Shown: positions 13,849-20,760 of the stretch, piece after piece
Position numbering within the stretch: position 1 is the first letter of the stretch
How the letters are laid out: every line of letters starts with the position of its first letter
From: a virus
DNA length: 23,876 nucleotides
Reading direction: 5' to 3' (one strand)
IMG/VR virus record: IMGVR_UViG_3300038429_000424
Span: 1-23,876 of that record
Program-made: the position numbers and the translations under genes
Notes under the pieces: generated by a model
Database searches by the model: none
Told to the model about the DNA's origin: nothing
What the model saw: the letters and a program-made list of their open reading frames with translations, nothing else

Positions 13849-16526
13849 TGGGAGCTCCGCTCATCTTTGCCGTTTTTATGATGGCTGTAGCGGTGGGCAA
13901 TGCCTGGGTCGCTGCGGACCGCGCCAAGAACGAGCAGGAAGCAGCGCGCAAGGCCGGACAGCAGGCGGCGGATGATGCCCGCGGCCAACTCCTGAATGTC
14001 ACGAGCACGCAGGAGCCTCTCAAGCTTATCTATGGGACGACCAGGGTTGGCATCAACAGGGCATATGTCGGCACGGCCGGCACTAAAAATAATAATCTGC
14101 ACATTATCGGCAATCTGGGCGAGGGCGAGTCTGACAGTATCTACCAGATCACCGGCGTCGACCAGATTTTTCTTGATGAAAAACTCTGGAACACCTTTGC
14201 GGACAGCGCAGCGCTTCCGGATGGAACCATTCCCGGCATGACGGTTCATTACGAGTTCTTCAACGGTTCCGCGAGCCAGTTGCCCTGCTCTACTCTCAAT
14301 GCCGCCATCCCTGCTTGGAATGAGGCGAAACGATATTGCACTTATATCTATGTCAGATTGTTCTATGATGAAAACCTCTACCAGGGTATGCCCGATGTCA
14401 CGGTCATCGTTAAAGGCCTCAAGATCTATGATCCACGGATAAAGAGCGGCGTCTGGATGACAGGAGTCCAATTTGCAGCGGGCGTCCAATGGGATCTCTC
14501 TGCGACGGCGTACTCGAATAATCCGGCCCTCTGCGCCCGGGATTTTATCACTCGATCTTCGCGAAGGGGCGGTTTCGGGATACCGCAGTCCAGACTCGAC
14601 GATCAGAGTTTCATCGACGCCGCCAATTACTGTGATGCGAAGGGCTGGACATGCAACCTGGCCCTGCAGAGTGCCACCGCCGCCGGCATCGACAGCTTGA
14701 CGCAGATTCTAACCACCTTCCGGGGCGCGATAGTCTATTCCGACGGCAGGTTCAAATGCCGTTACCGGGACCTCAATTACGAGTCGCCGGTGATGAGCCT
14801 GACCGAGGCGGATGTTGTCGAGATGACGGAGAGCACATTGAAGATCATCCAGCCGTCGATCTTCGACACTCCTAACGCTGTGAGGGTGAAGTTCACGAAC
14901 AAGGACAATAAATATCAGACGGATGATTATGTCGTTTCCGATGCTGTCGCCATAGCTAATGACGGTGATTATAGAGAGGAGACCGTCGAGATCCTCGGCA
15001 TCGACAATTATCCGAACGCGATGAAGATGGGTGCATACAGCCTCGCCAGGTTCAGGATCAACAAGGAGGTCTCGCACCAGGCCGGCTCTCGCTGCATGGT
15101 GCTCGAAGCTTTTGATCTTATCCAGCTAACGCATTCGATCCCCGGATGGAATAACAAGATCCTCCGGATAACGTCCGTGAGCATCGACGGTGACGGCCTG
15201 GTGGCCCTGGACTATCAGGAAGAAGATCCCTCGATGTACACCGACACATACAATGCATCTGCCCATTCCTGGCACGACACGGTTCTGCCCGACCCGACGT
15301 CCTCAGCCATTCCTCATGTCCAGAATGTGACGCAGGCAGAGGAAGTCTATAATTACCGCGGACGCTCCTTCACTCGCTGGAAGATCAACTTCGACCCGCC
15401 ATCATCTGACGTATATCCGTACTGGGACTATGCCGAGATCTGGCTGCAGATAGGTTCCGATCCCTGGAAATTTGAGACCACGTCGCGGTCCGGGTATGTC
15501 CTCGATCCCGTCCAGGAAGGGCAATCATACGGATGCAAGATGGTTTCCGTATCCGTATTCGGATCGAAGGAAGACTTTGCCGGCGCGCAATATGTGACAA
15601 AGAATATCACCGGATTGACGGGATATCCCACCGCCATGACCGCGATCACCGCGATCGCATCGGGTGACGGCGTTTCCGTTTTCGGGAATGCCATCTCGGA
15701 TCCGGATGTCGTAGGCTATGAACTGCGGCTGGGTATGTCATGGAATTCGGCCGTCGTCGTCGGGACCTATCTCGATCCGAAGATAAACTTCAAGGGTGTC
15801 CGGCCGGCGACACTGACATGGTGGATCGCGCCGAAAAACAATGCGGGCCGTTACGCCCTGAATCCAGTATCGGCCTCCTGCCAGGTCTTTTATCCGGCGA
15901 ATTACACCGATAAGAATACCTGGTCATGGGACTTCACCCTGGGAACGTTCCAGAACGCCAGCCACGTCATTCACAATGCGCAGGATGCGCTCTGCGTGGA
16001 GCATCTGGACTCCGGGCCTACCTGGGGACAAATAAACAAATGGGCGCAAGGCAGTGCATGGGCGGCAGGCGTCGGATTTGAACCTGTCGGCCGCTGGGAT
16101 GGGGTAAATGTCAGTTGGAATATTAACGCGGCATATGGCGCTACGGGAATATGGACATCGCCTGAATATGATCTCGGCAGCGTCAAGACCGTTCGCGTCT
16201 GGGGCGATTTTCTGATGGACTTTTTCAATATCGCAAATATCTGGTCCGCTCTTGGGCCACCAAGCCTGAAATGGACGGACATTGCCGCAATCACGAAAAA
16301 GTGGACAGATTTATTTGCTGGGGGCGCCGGAGGCGCGCAGGTCACAGCAACAATCAAATGGGGGAATGCGTCCGGAGTCTACACCGGCCAGGCTGATTTC
16401 TTTCAGCTCCTGGCGCCGGAGTTCACGGCGAGGTATGTCCAGGTGATAGTCACTCTGACGGATCCGGCGGCCGGTGGGAACGTTTTTCTCTACAAATTGA
16501 ACATGAAAGCGGCGTATTGGCAATAG
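13848..16526 (+). CDS. Central tail tip / host specificity protein (gpJ-like)
   Basis: The protein has 892 residues and overlaps the previous stop by one base. It starts with a hydrophobic segment (about 4-22), then an Ala-rich helix, then KLIYGTTRVGINRAYVGTAG, a typical opening of phage-tail_3/gpJ-type proteins, and a tip-attachment region with ALCARDFITRSSRRGGFGIP. Fibronectin-like beta domains follow. The C-terminal 200 residues form a Trp-rich beta domain (GIWTSPEYDLGSVKTVRVWG, ARYVQVIVTLTDPAAGGNVF), likely carbohydrate- or receptor-contacting. It forms the tail tip trimer that closes the tube and recognises the cell. Shorter than lambda gpJ (1132 residues). Confidence 0.85.
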   Translation: MGAPLIFAVFMMAVAVGNAWVAADRAKNEQEAARKAGQQAADDARGQLLNVTSTQEPLKLIYGTTRVGINRAYVGTAGTKNNNLHIIGNLGEGESDSIYQITGVDQIFLDEKLWNTFADSAALPDGTIPGMTVHYEFFNGSASQLPCSTLNAAIPAWNEAKRYCTYIYVRLFYDENLYQGMPDVTVIVKGLKIYDPRIKSGVWMTGVQFAAGVQWDLSATAYSNNPALCARDFITRSSRRGGFGIPQSRLDDQSFIDAANYCDAKGWTCNLALQSATAAGIDSLTQILTTFRGAIVYSDGRFKCRYRDLNYESPVMSLTEADVVEMTESTLKIIQPSIFDTPNAVRVKFTNKDNKYQTDDYVVSDAVAIANDGDYREETVEILGIDNYPNAMKMGAYSLARFRINKEVSHQAGSRCMVLEAFDLIQLTHSIPGWNNKILRITSVSIDGDGLVALDYQEEDPSMYTDTYNASAHSWHDTVLPDPTSSAIPHVQNVTQAEEVYNYRGRSFTRWKINFDPPSSDVYPYWDYAEIWLQIGSDPWKFETTSRSGYVLDPVQEGQSYGCKMVSVSVFGSKEDFAGAQYVTKNITGLTGYPTAMTAITAIASGDGVSVFGNAISDPDVVGYELRLGMSWNSAVVVGTYLDPKINFKGVRPATLTWWIAPKNNAGRYALNPVSASCQVFYPANYTDKNTWSWDFTLGTFQNASHVIHNAQDALCVEHLDSGPTWGQINKWAQGSAWAAGVGFEPVGRWDGVNVSWNINAAYGATGIWTSPEYDLGSVKTVRVWGDFLMDFFNIANIWSALGPPSLKWTDIAAITKKWTDLFAGGAGGAQVTATIKWGNASGVYTGQADFFQLLAPEFTARYVQVIVTLTDPAAGGNVFLYKLNMKAAYWQ

Positions 16527-16535
16527 GAGACCAAA

Positions 16536-16817
16536 ATGAATATTGTAATCGACAAAGTCACGCAAAGCGAGCAGGGCGACAAGATCGTCTATCTGCACTT
16601 CCTTGACGATGACAATAATGTCGTTGACACGACGTCGGTCGCCTTCAGTGAGGATCCTGATGCATTCAACGAAGTGGTCAAGGACAAGTTCTCACAATCG
16701 ATAAAGCACGTGCTGGATCTTCGCGACGCAACGGGAGTCGTGCGATCCCATCTCGATAAACTGGCCGTTTCCGAGGCCACCATTGACACCAATACGAATA
16801 CGGTAATTTACAAATAG
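16536..16817 (+). CDS. Small hypothetical protein next to tail tip genes
   Basis: The protein has 93 residues, with AGGAGA upstream. It opens with alternating strands (NIVIDKVTQSEQGDKIVYLHFLDDDNNVV), has a helical middle (DPDAFNEVVKDKFSQSIKHV), and ends with a polar strand. No known domain is recognised. Its position between the gpJ-like and collar-like genes suggests a tail accessory or chaperone role, but this is context only. Confidence 0.65.
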   Translation: MNIVIDKVTQSEQGDKIVYLHFLDDDNNVVDTTSVAFSEDPDAFNEVVKDKFSQSIKHVLDLRDATGVVRSHLDKLAVSEATIDTNTNTVIYK

Positions 16818-16827
16818 GAGATCAAAG

Positions 16828-17475
16828 ATGCAAAACTGGACTGATGATATACCCAACAGCGGCGATCAGTACGGCTCCGACCTGGATAATATCAAAAATA
16901 ATTTTGCGACTCTGAAGTCGATATTCTCCGGGACCTCCGCGCCGCCGAATACGGTTGAGGGCATGCCATGGTTGGATATGAATTCCGGAAAGGCCTGGAA
17001 GGTGCGGGACAAAGGGAATGCAAACTGGCTCGGCTACATGGTCGCTGACGGGAGCCATAAGATATGGGTCTATCGCAATACGGCCCCGGAAGGGTGGGCG
17101 ATAGATTCCTCGGTAACAGATGTCGTGTTAGCGCTCAAGGGTGGTTCCCAAGCCTATAATGCCAATGGCGGGACGCAGGTGGGGACATGGCAGCAGGCAG
17201 GTCATTCATTATCAATAGCAGAACTTGCCATTCATAGTCATCCAGGAGATCCCCATGGCCATACATTCTACGTCGATGAAGGCGGAGGGACGGTAGGAGG
17301 CACAAGTTCAATCCCGATGGGTGGACAGAATGCTGCCAATACCGACAATGGTTCTACCGATAGTGGTGGTACAGGCAGTTCGACTGGCAGCACAGGTTCC
17401 GGTGCAGCCCACGATCATGGCAATACCTGGCGTCCGGCGGCGGCAGTCGGAACATTGCAGTACCTGAACGTATAA
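16828..17475 (+). CDS. Tail collar-like fibre protein with His-x-His motifs
   Basis: The protein has 215 residues. The N-terminal part (about 15-60) has the NIKNNFATLKSIFSG trimerising-helix style and PPNTVEGMPWLDMNSGKAWK, common at the base of phage fibres. The C-terminal part carries GHSLSIAELAIHSH, then PHGH, a Gly/Ser/Thr-rich loop, and AHDHGNTWRPAAAVGTLQY, the collar-domain ending. His126, 136, 138, 143, 145, 195 and 197 could bind metal, as the HxH motifs in the T4 long tail fibre tip bind iron. Likely a trimeric fibre or receptor-binding protein. Confidence 0.75.
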   Translation: MQNWTDDIPNSGDQYGSDLDNIKNNFATLKSIFSGTSAPPNTVEGMPWLDMNSGKAWKVRDKGNANWLGYMVADGSHKIWVYRNTAPEGWAIDSSVTDVVLALKGGSQAYNANGGTQVGTWQQAGHSLSIAELAIHSHPGDPHGHTFYVDEGGGTVGGTSSIPMGGQNAANTDNGSTDSGGTGSSTGSTGSGAAHDHGNTWRPAAAVGTLQYLNV

Positions 17476-17500
17476 AGAATAGAAAAAGGAAGGTGAGAAA

Positions 17501-18142
17501 ATGATTACATTCTATGAAAAAACAGCATTGACGGGCGGCGGCGGGACAGCCCTGGACGGCATCGACGGCGCGGCATTGAACGACAGCGACATCGCTTTTG
17601 TTCAGAATGGCGGGTCATTCTACGAATATCTGCTCGTCGCGGCATCAGGAGCCGCGGCGAATTCGCCTTATGTCATCGCACCCGCGACAAATCCGGGTAC
17701 GAAGAGATGGATCCTGCAGAGTCCATATCTCTACAACATCAGCGGCTATGCGACAGGACTCAGTTACCAGTTAACAGCGGGTCAAGCGGCCATCACAGGA
17801 GCGCCATCGAAGACCATCGATATTCCAGGGACGTATTTGCTCATGGCGCAGCTTCAGGTTGATTACGTTGGAGCGACTTTCGCCGCGGTGAGAAATGCGA
17901 CGTTCAATATCTATCGGACAAATAATACCCCTGGGAATGTTCCCAATGCACAACAGGCTTTTAAAACAGCCATTATAACGACGCAGACCTACACCGCAGA
18001 GATCCTCTCGATTCCCCCCGTTCTTTATACGACGGCGAATAACAATGATGTTTTAACCCTATATGGTGGGATCGATGTGATACCTTCCGCAGGAAGTATT
18101 CAGGTCATTGCAGCGAGCCTCATGGCTCAGAGGATTCGTTAA
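17501..18142 (+). CDS. Tail fibre-like structural protein with jelly-roll C-terminus
   Basis: The protein has 213 residues, preceded by AAGGAAGGTGAG. The N-terminus (GGGGTALDGIDGAALNDSDI, then SPYVIAPATNPGTKRWILQS) is a recurrent phage tail protein opening. The C-terminal two thirds alternate hydrophobic strands (IDIPGTYLLMAQLQVDYVGA, NNDVLTLYGGIDVIPSAGSI) and resemble a C1q/TNF-like jelly roll, a fold used by fibre heads. It is the last gene of the late operon, followed at once by a terminator. A receptor-contacting or virion-surface role is inferred. Confidence 0.65.
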   Translation: MITFYEKTALTGGGGTALDGIDGAALNDSDIAFVQNGGSFYEYLLVAASGAAANSPYVIAPATNPGTKRWILQSPYLYNISGYATGLSYQLTAGQAAITGAPSKTIDIPGTYLLMAQLQVDYVGATFAAVRNATFNIYRTNNTPGNVPNAQQAFKTAIITTQTYTAEILSIPPVLYTTANNNDVLTLYGGIDVIPSAGSIQVIAASLMAQRIR

Positions 18143-18148
18143 GAAAAA

Positions 18149-18188
18149 GAGGCGGGTTCTGGATGGCGAGGACCCGCCTCGTCTTTTT
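18149..18188 (+). terminator. Rho-independent terminator of the late operon
   Basis: GAGGCGGGT (18149-18157) pairs perfectly with ACCCGCCTC (18172-18180) around a 14-nt loop, followed by GTCTTTTTAT. An A-run lies on the left side, so it may also work weakly leftward. It sits 6 bp after the last structural gene. Confidence 0.9.
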
Positions 18189-18208
18189 ATAGGTACTCAG
18201 GAGGATTT

Positions 18209-18664
18209 ATGCTTTCAAAATCAGACAGGGAATTTTTCAGGAGAACCATCGATGAAATTGTCAGGGCCGAACTGAGAAAGGCACTTACGGTTAGAATGTT
18301 GATGGAACAGAAACGAGATCCCAAAACAGGTCAACCATTGGCAGTACCTGTCACAAAAGAAATGGACGTTTTCATCCCGGAGTTCTGGGCGACCTACCTG
18401 CCCTTCTATGAAGCGGCGATCCGTGGCATGCAGGAAACGACGGACCACGCAAAGAACAATTCAGCGAAGTCTCTCGATGCAACCAAGGCCATTGCCGGCG
18501 TAATGATTCCGCTTGAGGAATCAATAGTGAAATTTGTCGAGGTAATGGAAAAGGTGAAACAGATAGCAGCGGAGAACCCGGAGAAATTCGCTATGGGATG
18601 TGATCACAGTCGAGGAAAACTTATCGACCTGCATCCCGAGTCCGATCGGTCTCGGCAAGGGTAG
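18209..18664 (+). CDS. Hypothetical helical protein after the late operon
   Basis: The protein has 151 residues and a strong CAGGAGGA ribosome-binding site. It is nearly all-helical: DREFFRRTIDEIVRAELRKA at the N-terminus, a middle PEFWATYLPFYEAAIRGMQE, and EESIVKFVEVMEKVKQIAAE near the end. No signal peptide or known domain is recognised. It lies beyond the late terminator, so it has its own expression or depends on read-through. Its 3' end overlaps the convergent lipoprotein gene by 44 bp. Confidence 0.65.
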   Translation: MLSKSDREFFRRTIDEIVRAELRKALTVRMLMEQKRDPKTGQPLAVPVTKEMDVFIPEFWATYLPFYEAAIRGMQETTDHAKNNSAKSLDATKAIAGVMIPLEESIVKFVEVMEKVKQIAAENPEKFAMGCDHSRGKLIDLHPESDRSRQG

Positions 18665-19100
18665 CATATTTCATCGACTTGACGGCTTCCGCTCCCATCC
18701 ACTCGGGAGCGAGAGAAAAAAGTGGACGTGCAGCCGTGAATCCGAGACCGTAACCGCCTTCATCCCAGCTGACATAAATAAAATATTTCTTTCCCGCCTC
18801 GATCTTAAGGCTGAAAAATCTTTTGACGTCGGTCTCCGACCAGAAAATGTGATCTCCTGGGGCTGCCTGGTAGAAGAAGTAGGTTCCAGGACTCACACCG
18901 CCAATCTTTTTTCTGTCATCCCATACGGGAAAAGAAACGTCGCCGATCAGACTTTCTTGATAAAAATAAACGACGCCCATCCCGGGCGCGGGTTCGACGT
19001 AGACGTTGGTCGCATGCTGATTGAAATCTCTGATCGGCGGCGTCACAGCGCAACTCGCCAATAGAAACGTTGCGATCGCGATCAGCAGGATCCTTTTCAT
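18621..19100 (-). CDS. Prophage lipoprotein, DUF2846-like
   Basis: The start at 19100 is chosen over the ATG at 19139 because it begins a clean lipoprotein signal (MKRILLIAIATFLLASC) and overlaps the repressor stop as ATGA, with AAAGGA upstream. The 159-residue precursor has lipobox L14-A15-S16-C17; Ala follows the Cys, consistent with outer-membrane sorting. The mature part (GMGVVYFYQESLIGDVSFPV, GTYFFYQAAPGDHIFWSETD, GKKYFIYVSWDEGG) resembles DUF2846 proteins. It is co-transcribed with the repressor, so it is probably made in lysogens and may alter the envelope or exclude superinfecting phage. That role is inference. Confidence 0.8.
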   Translation of the reverse strand: MKRILLIAIATFLLASCAVTPPIRDFNQHATNVYVEPAPGMGVVYFYQESLIGDVSFPVWDDRKKIGGVSPGTYFFYQAAPGDHIFWSETDVKRFFSLKIEAGKKYFIYVSWDEGGYGLGFTAARPLFSLAPEWMGAEAVKSMKYATLAETDRTRDAGR

Positions 19101-19705
19101 GATTGTTTTCCTTTGGCAGGATAGTTTAGAAGAGGACACGGATCACATTTCCTTCGTTGTGGAATTGGCGTCAAGTGCTCTTCTATTGACAGTATCAGAC
19201 CTCTCTTTTGGCGCCCCTTAATTTGATATGCCATCTCTCGGATTCTGTTGATCTCCTGTGCCTGTTTCACTATTTCATCGAGGGCGACGACGTTTGATAT
19301 CAATGCCGGAACTGCAGAATGATGGCGCGATTCCAATATTTTCCTGACTCTGTTGCAAAGAGAATCTATCTCTTGTGACGAAAGCCGCAGTAGTTGTGGT
19401 TCTGCGATCCCCTCGTGCGTCCGGGCTTCCACTTCAAAGGACCGTGACGTCATTTGATGTTGTGTAAATTTGATCAGCCGCAGTTCCTCTTCGGAATGCT
19501 CGGCAAGTAGCCACTCCTTGTCGTCCGGTACACTAAAGTATTTTGTTACACCATGCCACAATTTGTCACCTATACTATGGATATTGTTACGGAACGCGTT
19601 AGCTACTCCCAATAATTTACTAAATTCTCCCTTATTGTAACCGGTTAATTGCCTAAGTAGTTCTAAATTCTTATGAAATATCTCTATTTTAAATTTTCTT
19701 GGCAT
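19097..19705 (-). CDS. Probable prophage repressor, HTH N-terminus, no S24 peptidase domain seen
   Basis: The protein has 202 residues. The N-terminal region (about 11-67: HKNLELLRQLTGYNKGEFSK, LLGVANAFRN, ITKYFSVPDD-like end) follows the layout of a Cro/C1-type helix-turn-helix. The remainder is helical (EEIDSLCNRVRKILESRHH-like, DEIVKQAQEINRIREMAYQI) with a short Cys-containing basic tail. No LexA/S24 Ser-Lys self-cleavage domain is visible, so RecA-triggered cleavage is not expected. It is divergent from the CII-like early operon, the normal place for a lysogeny repressor, and next to palindromic sites. No clear ribosome-binding site precedes its ATG. Its codons are more AT-rich near the start. 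Confidence 0.65.
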   Translation of the reverse strand: MPRKFKIEIFHKNLELLRQLTGYNKGEFSKLLGVANAFRNNIHSIGDKLWHGVTKYFSVPDDKEWLLAEHSEEELRLIKFTQHQMTSRSFEVEARTHEGIAEPQLLRLSSQEIDSLCNRVRKILESRHHSAVPALISNVVALDEIVKQAQEINRIREMAYQIKGRQKRGLILSIEEHLTPIPQRRKCDPCPLLNYPAKGKQS

Positions 19706-19721
19706 CGCGTTAAGTTTTTTC

Positions 19722-19750
19722 TTGACATGACGTCAAATTATCTGTAGATT
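19722..19750 (+). promoter_or_regulatory. Rightward promoter with overlapping palindromic operator
   Basis: TTGACA (19722-19727), a 17-bp spacer and TAGATT (19745-19750) form a good sigma70-type promoter aimed at the early operon. The -35 lies inside a palindrome TTGAC-ATGAC-GTCAA (19722-19736), which also contains the perfect TGACGTCA (19728-19735). On the minus strand the other arm reads TTGACG, a possible -35 for the repressor, with a poor -10. The palindrome lies 16 bp before the repressor start codon and is a natural candidate for an operator. Confidence 0.5.
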
Positions 19751-19752
19751 CC

Positions 19753-19783
19753 TGTCCCAGATTCACAAAATGGAAATGGGACA
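19753..19783. promoter_or_regulatory. Inverted repeat near predicted transcription start
   Basis: TGTCCCA (19753-19759) and TGGGACA (19777-19783) are perfect inverted arms separated by 17 bp. They fall just after the predicted -10 of the rightward promoter, so a dimeric regulator bound here could block initiation. There is no U-run on the plus strand. The arms differ from the TGACGTCA palindrome, so a second regulator may be involved. Confidence 0.4.
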
Positions 19784-19821
19784 AAAAACCCCTTTCCAAC
19801 CGCAGCCGGTCTTACGGGGTT
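19783..19821 (-). terminator. Possible leftward terminator in the regulatory region
   Basis: On the minus strand AACCCC (19821-19816) pairs with GGGGTT (19792-19787), with an inner ACCG/CGGT hairpin, followed by TTTTTTG. If real, it would stop transcription coming from the right before it reaches the repressor gene, or end a small antisense RNA. The stem is short, so the call is tentative. Confidence 0.35.
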
Positions 19822-19989
19822 CCTGGCGGGATGATCCGTAGGGCCGGCATCGAGAGCGTTATATAGCACGGAAATGGATTTGTAACAAATCAAAAAAGGA
19901 TCCGGCATGACGCACCATAGATTCATTTATCTTCTCTCCAAAAAATTATTGGCCTTTGATCATGAAATTTTTTTTACCAAAAAGCCGGA

Positions 19990-20075
19990 CTTAAACTCAC
20001 TTAAACTTAGTTACGGAGAGCCTCAGAATGGCAGATGTGAGCTTAAATCGGCTTAAATTTAGTTACGGAGGGTTT
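19990..20075 (+). repeat. Duplicated 34-bp element upstream of the CII-like gene
   Basis: Copy 1 (19990-20023) and copy 2 (20042-20075) are about three quarters identical and lie 52 bp apart start to start. Each begins with two CTTAAA boxes 10 bp apart and continues AGTTACGGAG. The GGAG in each copy forms a Shine-Dalgarno before an ATG (20028 and 20080). The CTTAAA boxes on one helical face look like regulator sites; an inverted copy (TTTAAGG) lies at 20073-20079. The element thus combines possible operator and translation signals. Confidence 0.6.
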
Positions 20076-20093
20076 AAGGATGGACAGGAATAA
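20028..20093 (+). CDS. Possible 21-residue leader peptide overlapping the CII-like start
   Basis: The ATG follows GGAGAG by 7 nt, from the first copy of the duplicated element. It encodes MADVSLNRLKFSYGGFKDGQ plus Glu, ending at TAA inside the CII-like gene (14-bp overlap, different frame). Copy 1 of the repeat, read in the matching frame, would encode a similar LNSLKLSYGE, but has no start codon. This may be a regulatory uORF or a chance by-product of the repeat. Confidence 0.35.
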   Translation: MADVSLNRLKFSYGGFKDGQE

Positions 20094-20472
20094 TGACACA
20101 TATCTTTTCTATGATGGCCCCTATGACGCCATTGACAAGGCGATCGCAAATTCTGGAAAGACAAAGAAGGCAGTCGCATCCGTCATCTACCCTGGCCGGC
20201 AGCCGGAAACCGCGAAGTCACTTCTATCCCGCGCCCTGTCTCCAGACAATACTGATGTCAGACTCAGTGTCGAGAATCTCGAGGCAATACTCAACGAAAC
20301 GCGCCCGGATGATTACATCTTCTATCTCTGTGACAAGTACGGTTTCGAGAGACCGAACCGCAAATTGAAGAAGGACTTCAGGAAGGAACTTGAGACGGAG
20401 ATCAGGGACATCGGCAACAGATTAAAAGTTCTCGTGAAAAAACTTCCCGAGCTGGAAGATGACGGCAACTGA
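20080..20472 (+). CDS. CII-like phage regulatory protein
   Basis: The protein has 130 residues, with GGAGGG 7 nt upstream. The sequence PYDAIDKAIANSGKTKKAVA, then YPGRQPETAKSLLSRALSPD and VRLSVENLEAILNETRPDDY follows the helix-turn-helix pattern of phage CII-family regulators (PF06892 type). The C-terminal third is a charged helix (KKDFRKELETEIRDIGNRLK), probably for oligomerisation. As first gene of the rightward early operon opposite the repressor, it likely activates lysogeny or early promoters. The duplicated element upstream may be its own control site. Confidence 0.7.
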   Translation: MDRNNDTYLFYDGPYDAIDKAIANSGKTKKAVASVIYPGRQPETAKSLLSRALSPDNTDVRLSVENLEAILNETRPDDYIFYLCDKYGFERPNRKLKKDFRKELETEIRDIGNRLKVLVKKLPELEDDGN

Positions 20473-20480
20473 GGACCGGC

Positions 20481-20714
20481 ATGGACATTATGGATGAGGC
20501 GCAACAGAGAGATAGAGACATCCAGAGCGCAGTCGATGATTATCTGCGGCGCAGACCCTTTGATCTTGAAGCCTACCAGCCGGAGAGGGCACCGGTCATC
20601 GACGGCATCGCTTACTGTGTGGACTGCGGACTCGATATCCCTCCGGAAAGAGTGCGGGCAAAACCTAATGCCGTAACGTGTCTTGACTGCCAAAAAATTA
20701 GGGAGAGGCGATGA
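20481..20714 (+). CDS. TraR/DksA-family zinc finger protein
   Basis: The protein has 77 residues. The N-terminal helix (QQRDRDIQSAVDDYLRRRPF) is followed by a four-cysteine zinc site: Cys46-x2-Cys49 and Cys67-x2-Cys70 (YCVDCGLDIPPERVRAKPNA, then CLDC). Short phage TraR proteins bind the RNA polymerase secondary channel and change promoter choice without ppGpp. It is 8 bp after the CII-like gene, so it is in the same operon. A start at the ATG of codon 4 (20490) is possible. Confidence 0.85.
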   Translation: MDIMDEAQQRDRDIQSAVDDYLRRRPFDLEAYQPERAPVIDGIAYCVDCGLDIPPERVRAKPNAVTCLDCQKIRERR

Positions 20715-20722
20715 TCCATTTT

Positions 20723-20750
20723 TCATTCTCGCGAAGGCGGGAATCCAGGA
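20723..20750. repeat. Dispersed palindromic repeat (dRS3-like) between early genes
   Basis: ATTCTCGC (20725-20732) and GCGGGAAT (20737-20744) form a hairpin with one mismatch around GAAG, inside TCATTCTCGCGAAGGCGGGA followed by ATCCAGG. This is the core of a short repeat scattered through many bacterial genomes (ATTCCCGC-N4-GCGGGAAT). Translated leftwards it gives the familiar SWIPAFARM artefact. The right end supplies the AGGAGG Shine-Dalgarno of the next gene. Confidence 0.65.
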
Positions 20751-20760
20751 GGTTTGAATC

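Noticed and set aside
13818-14489. 223-residue leftward ORF
   Set aside because: Antisense to the gpJ-like gene in a codon-biased region; no supporting features.
18600-19064. 154-residue rightward ORF
   Set aside because: It is antisense to the lipoprotein gene, which has a clear signal peptide and lipobox.
19738-19926. 62-residue leftward ORF in the regulatory region
   Set aside because: No ribosome-binding site or domain, and it overlaps the promoter, inverted repeat and hairpin sequences.
19990-20075. Two repeats as a CRISPR array
   Set aside because: Only two diverged copies with an 18-bp gap, carrying Shine-Dalgarno sites; no cas gene is present.
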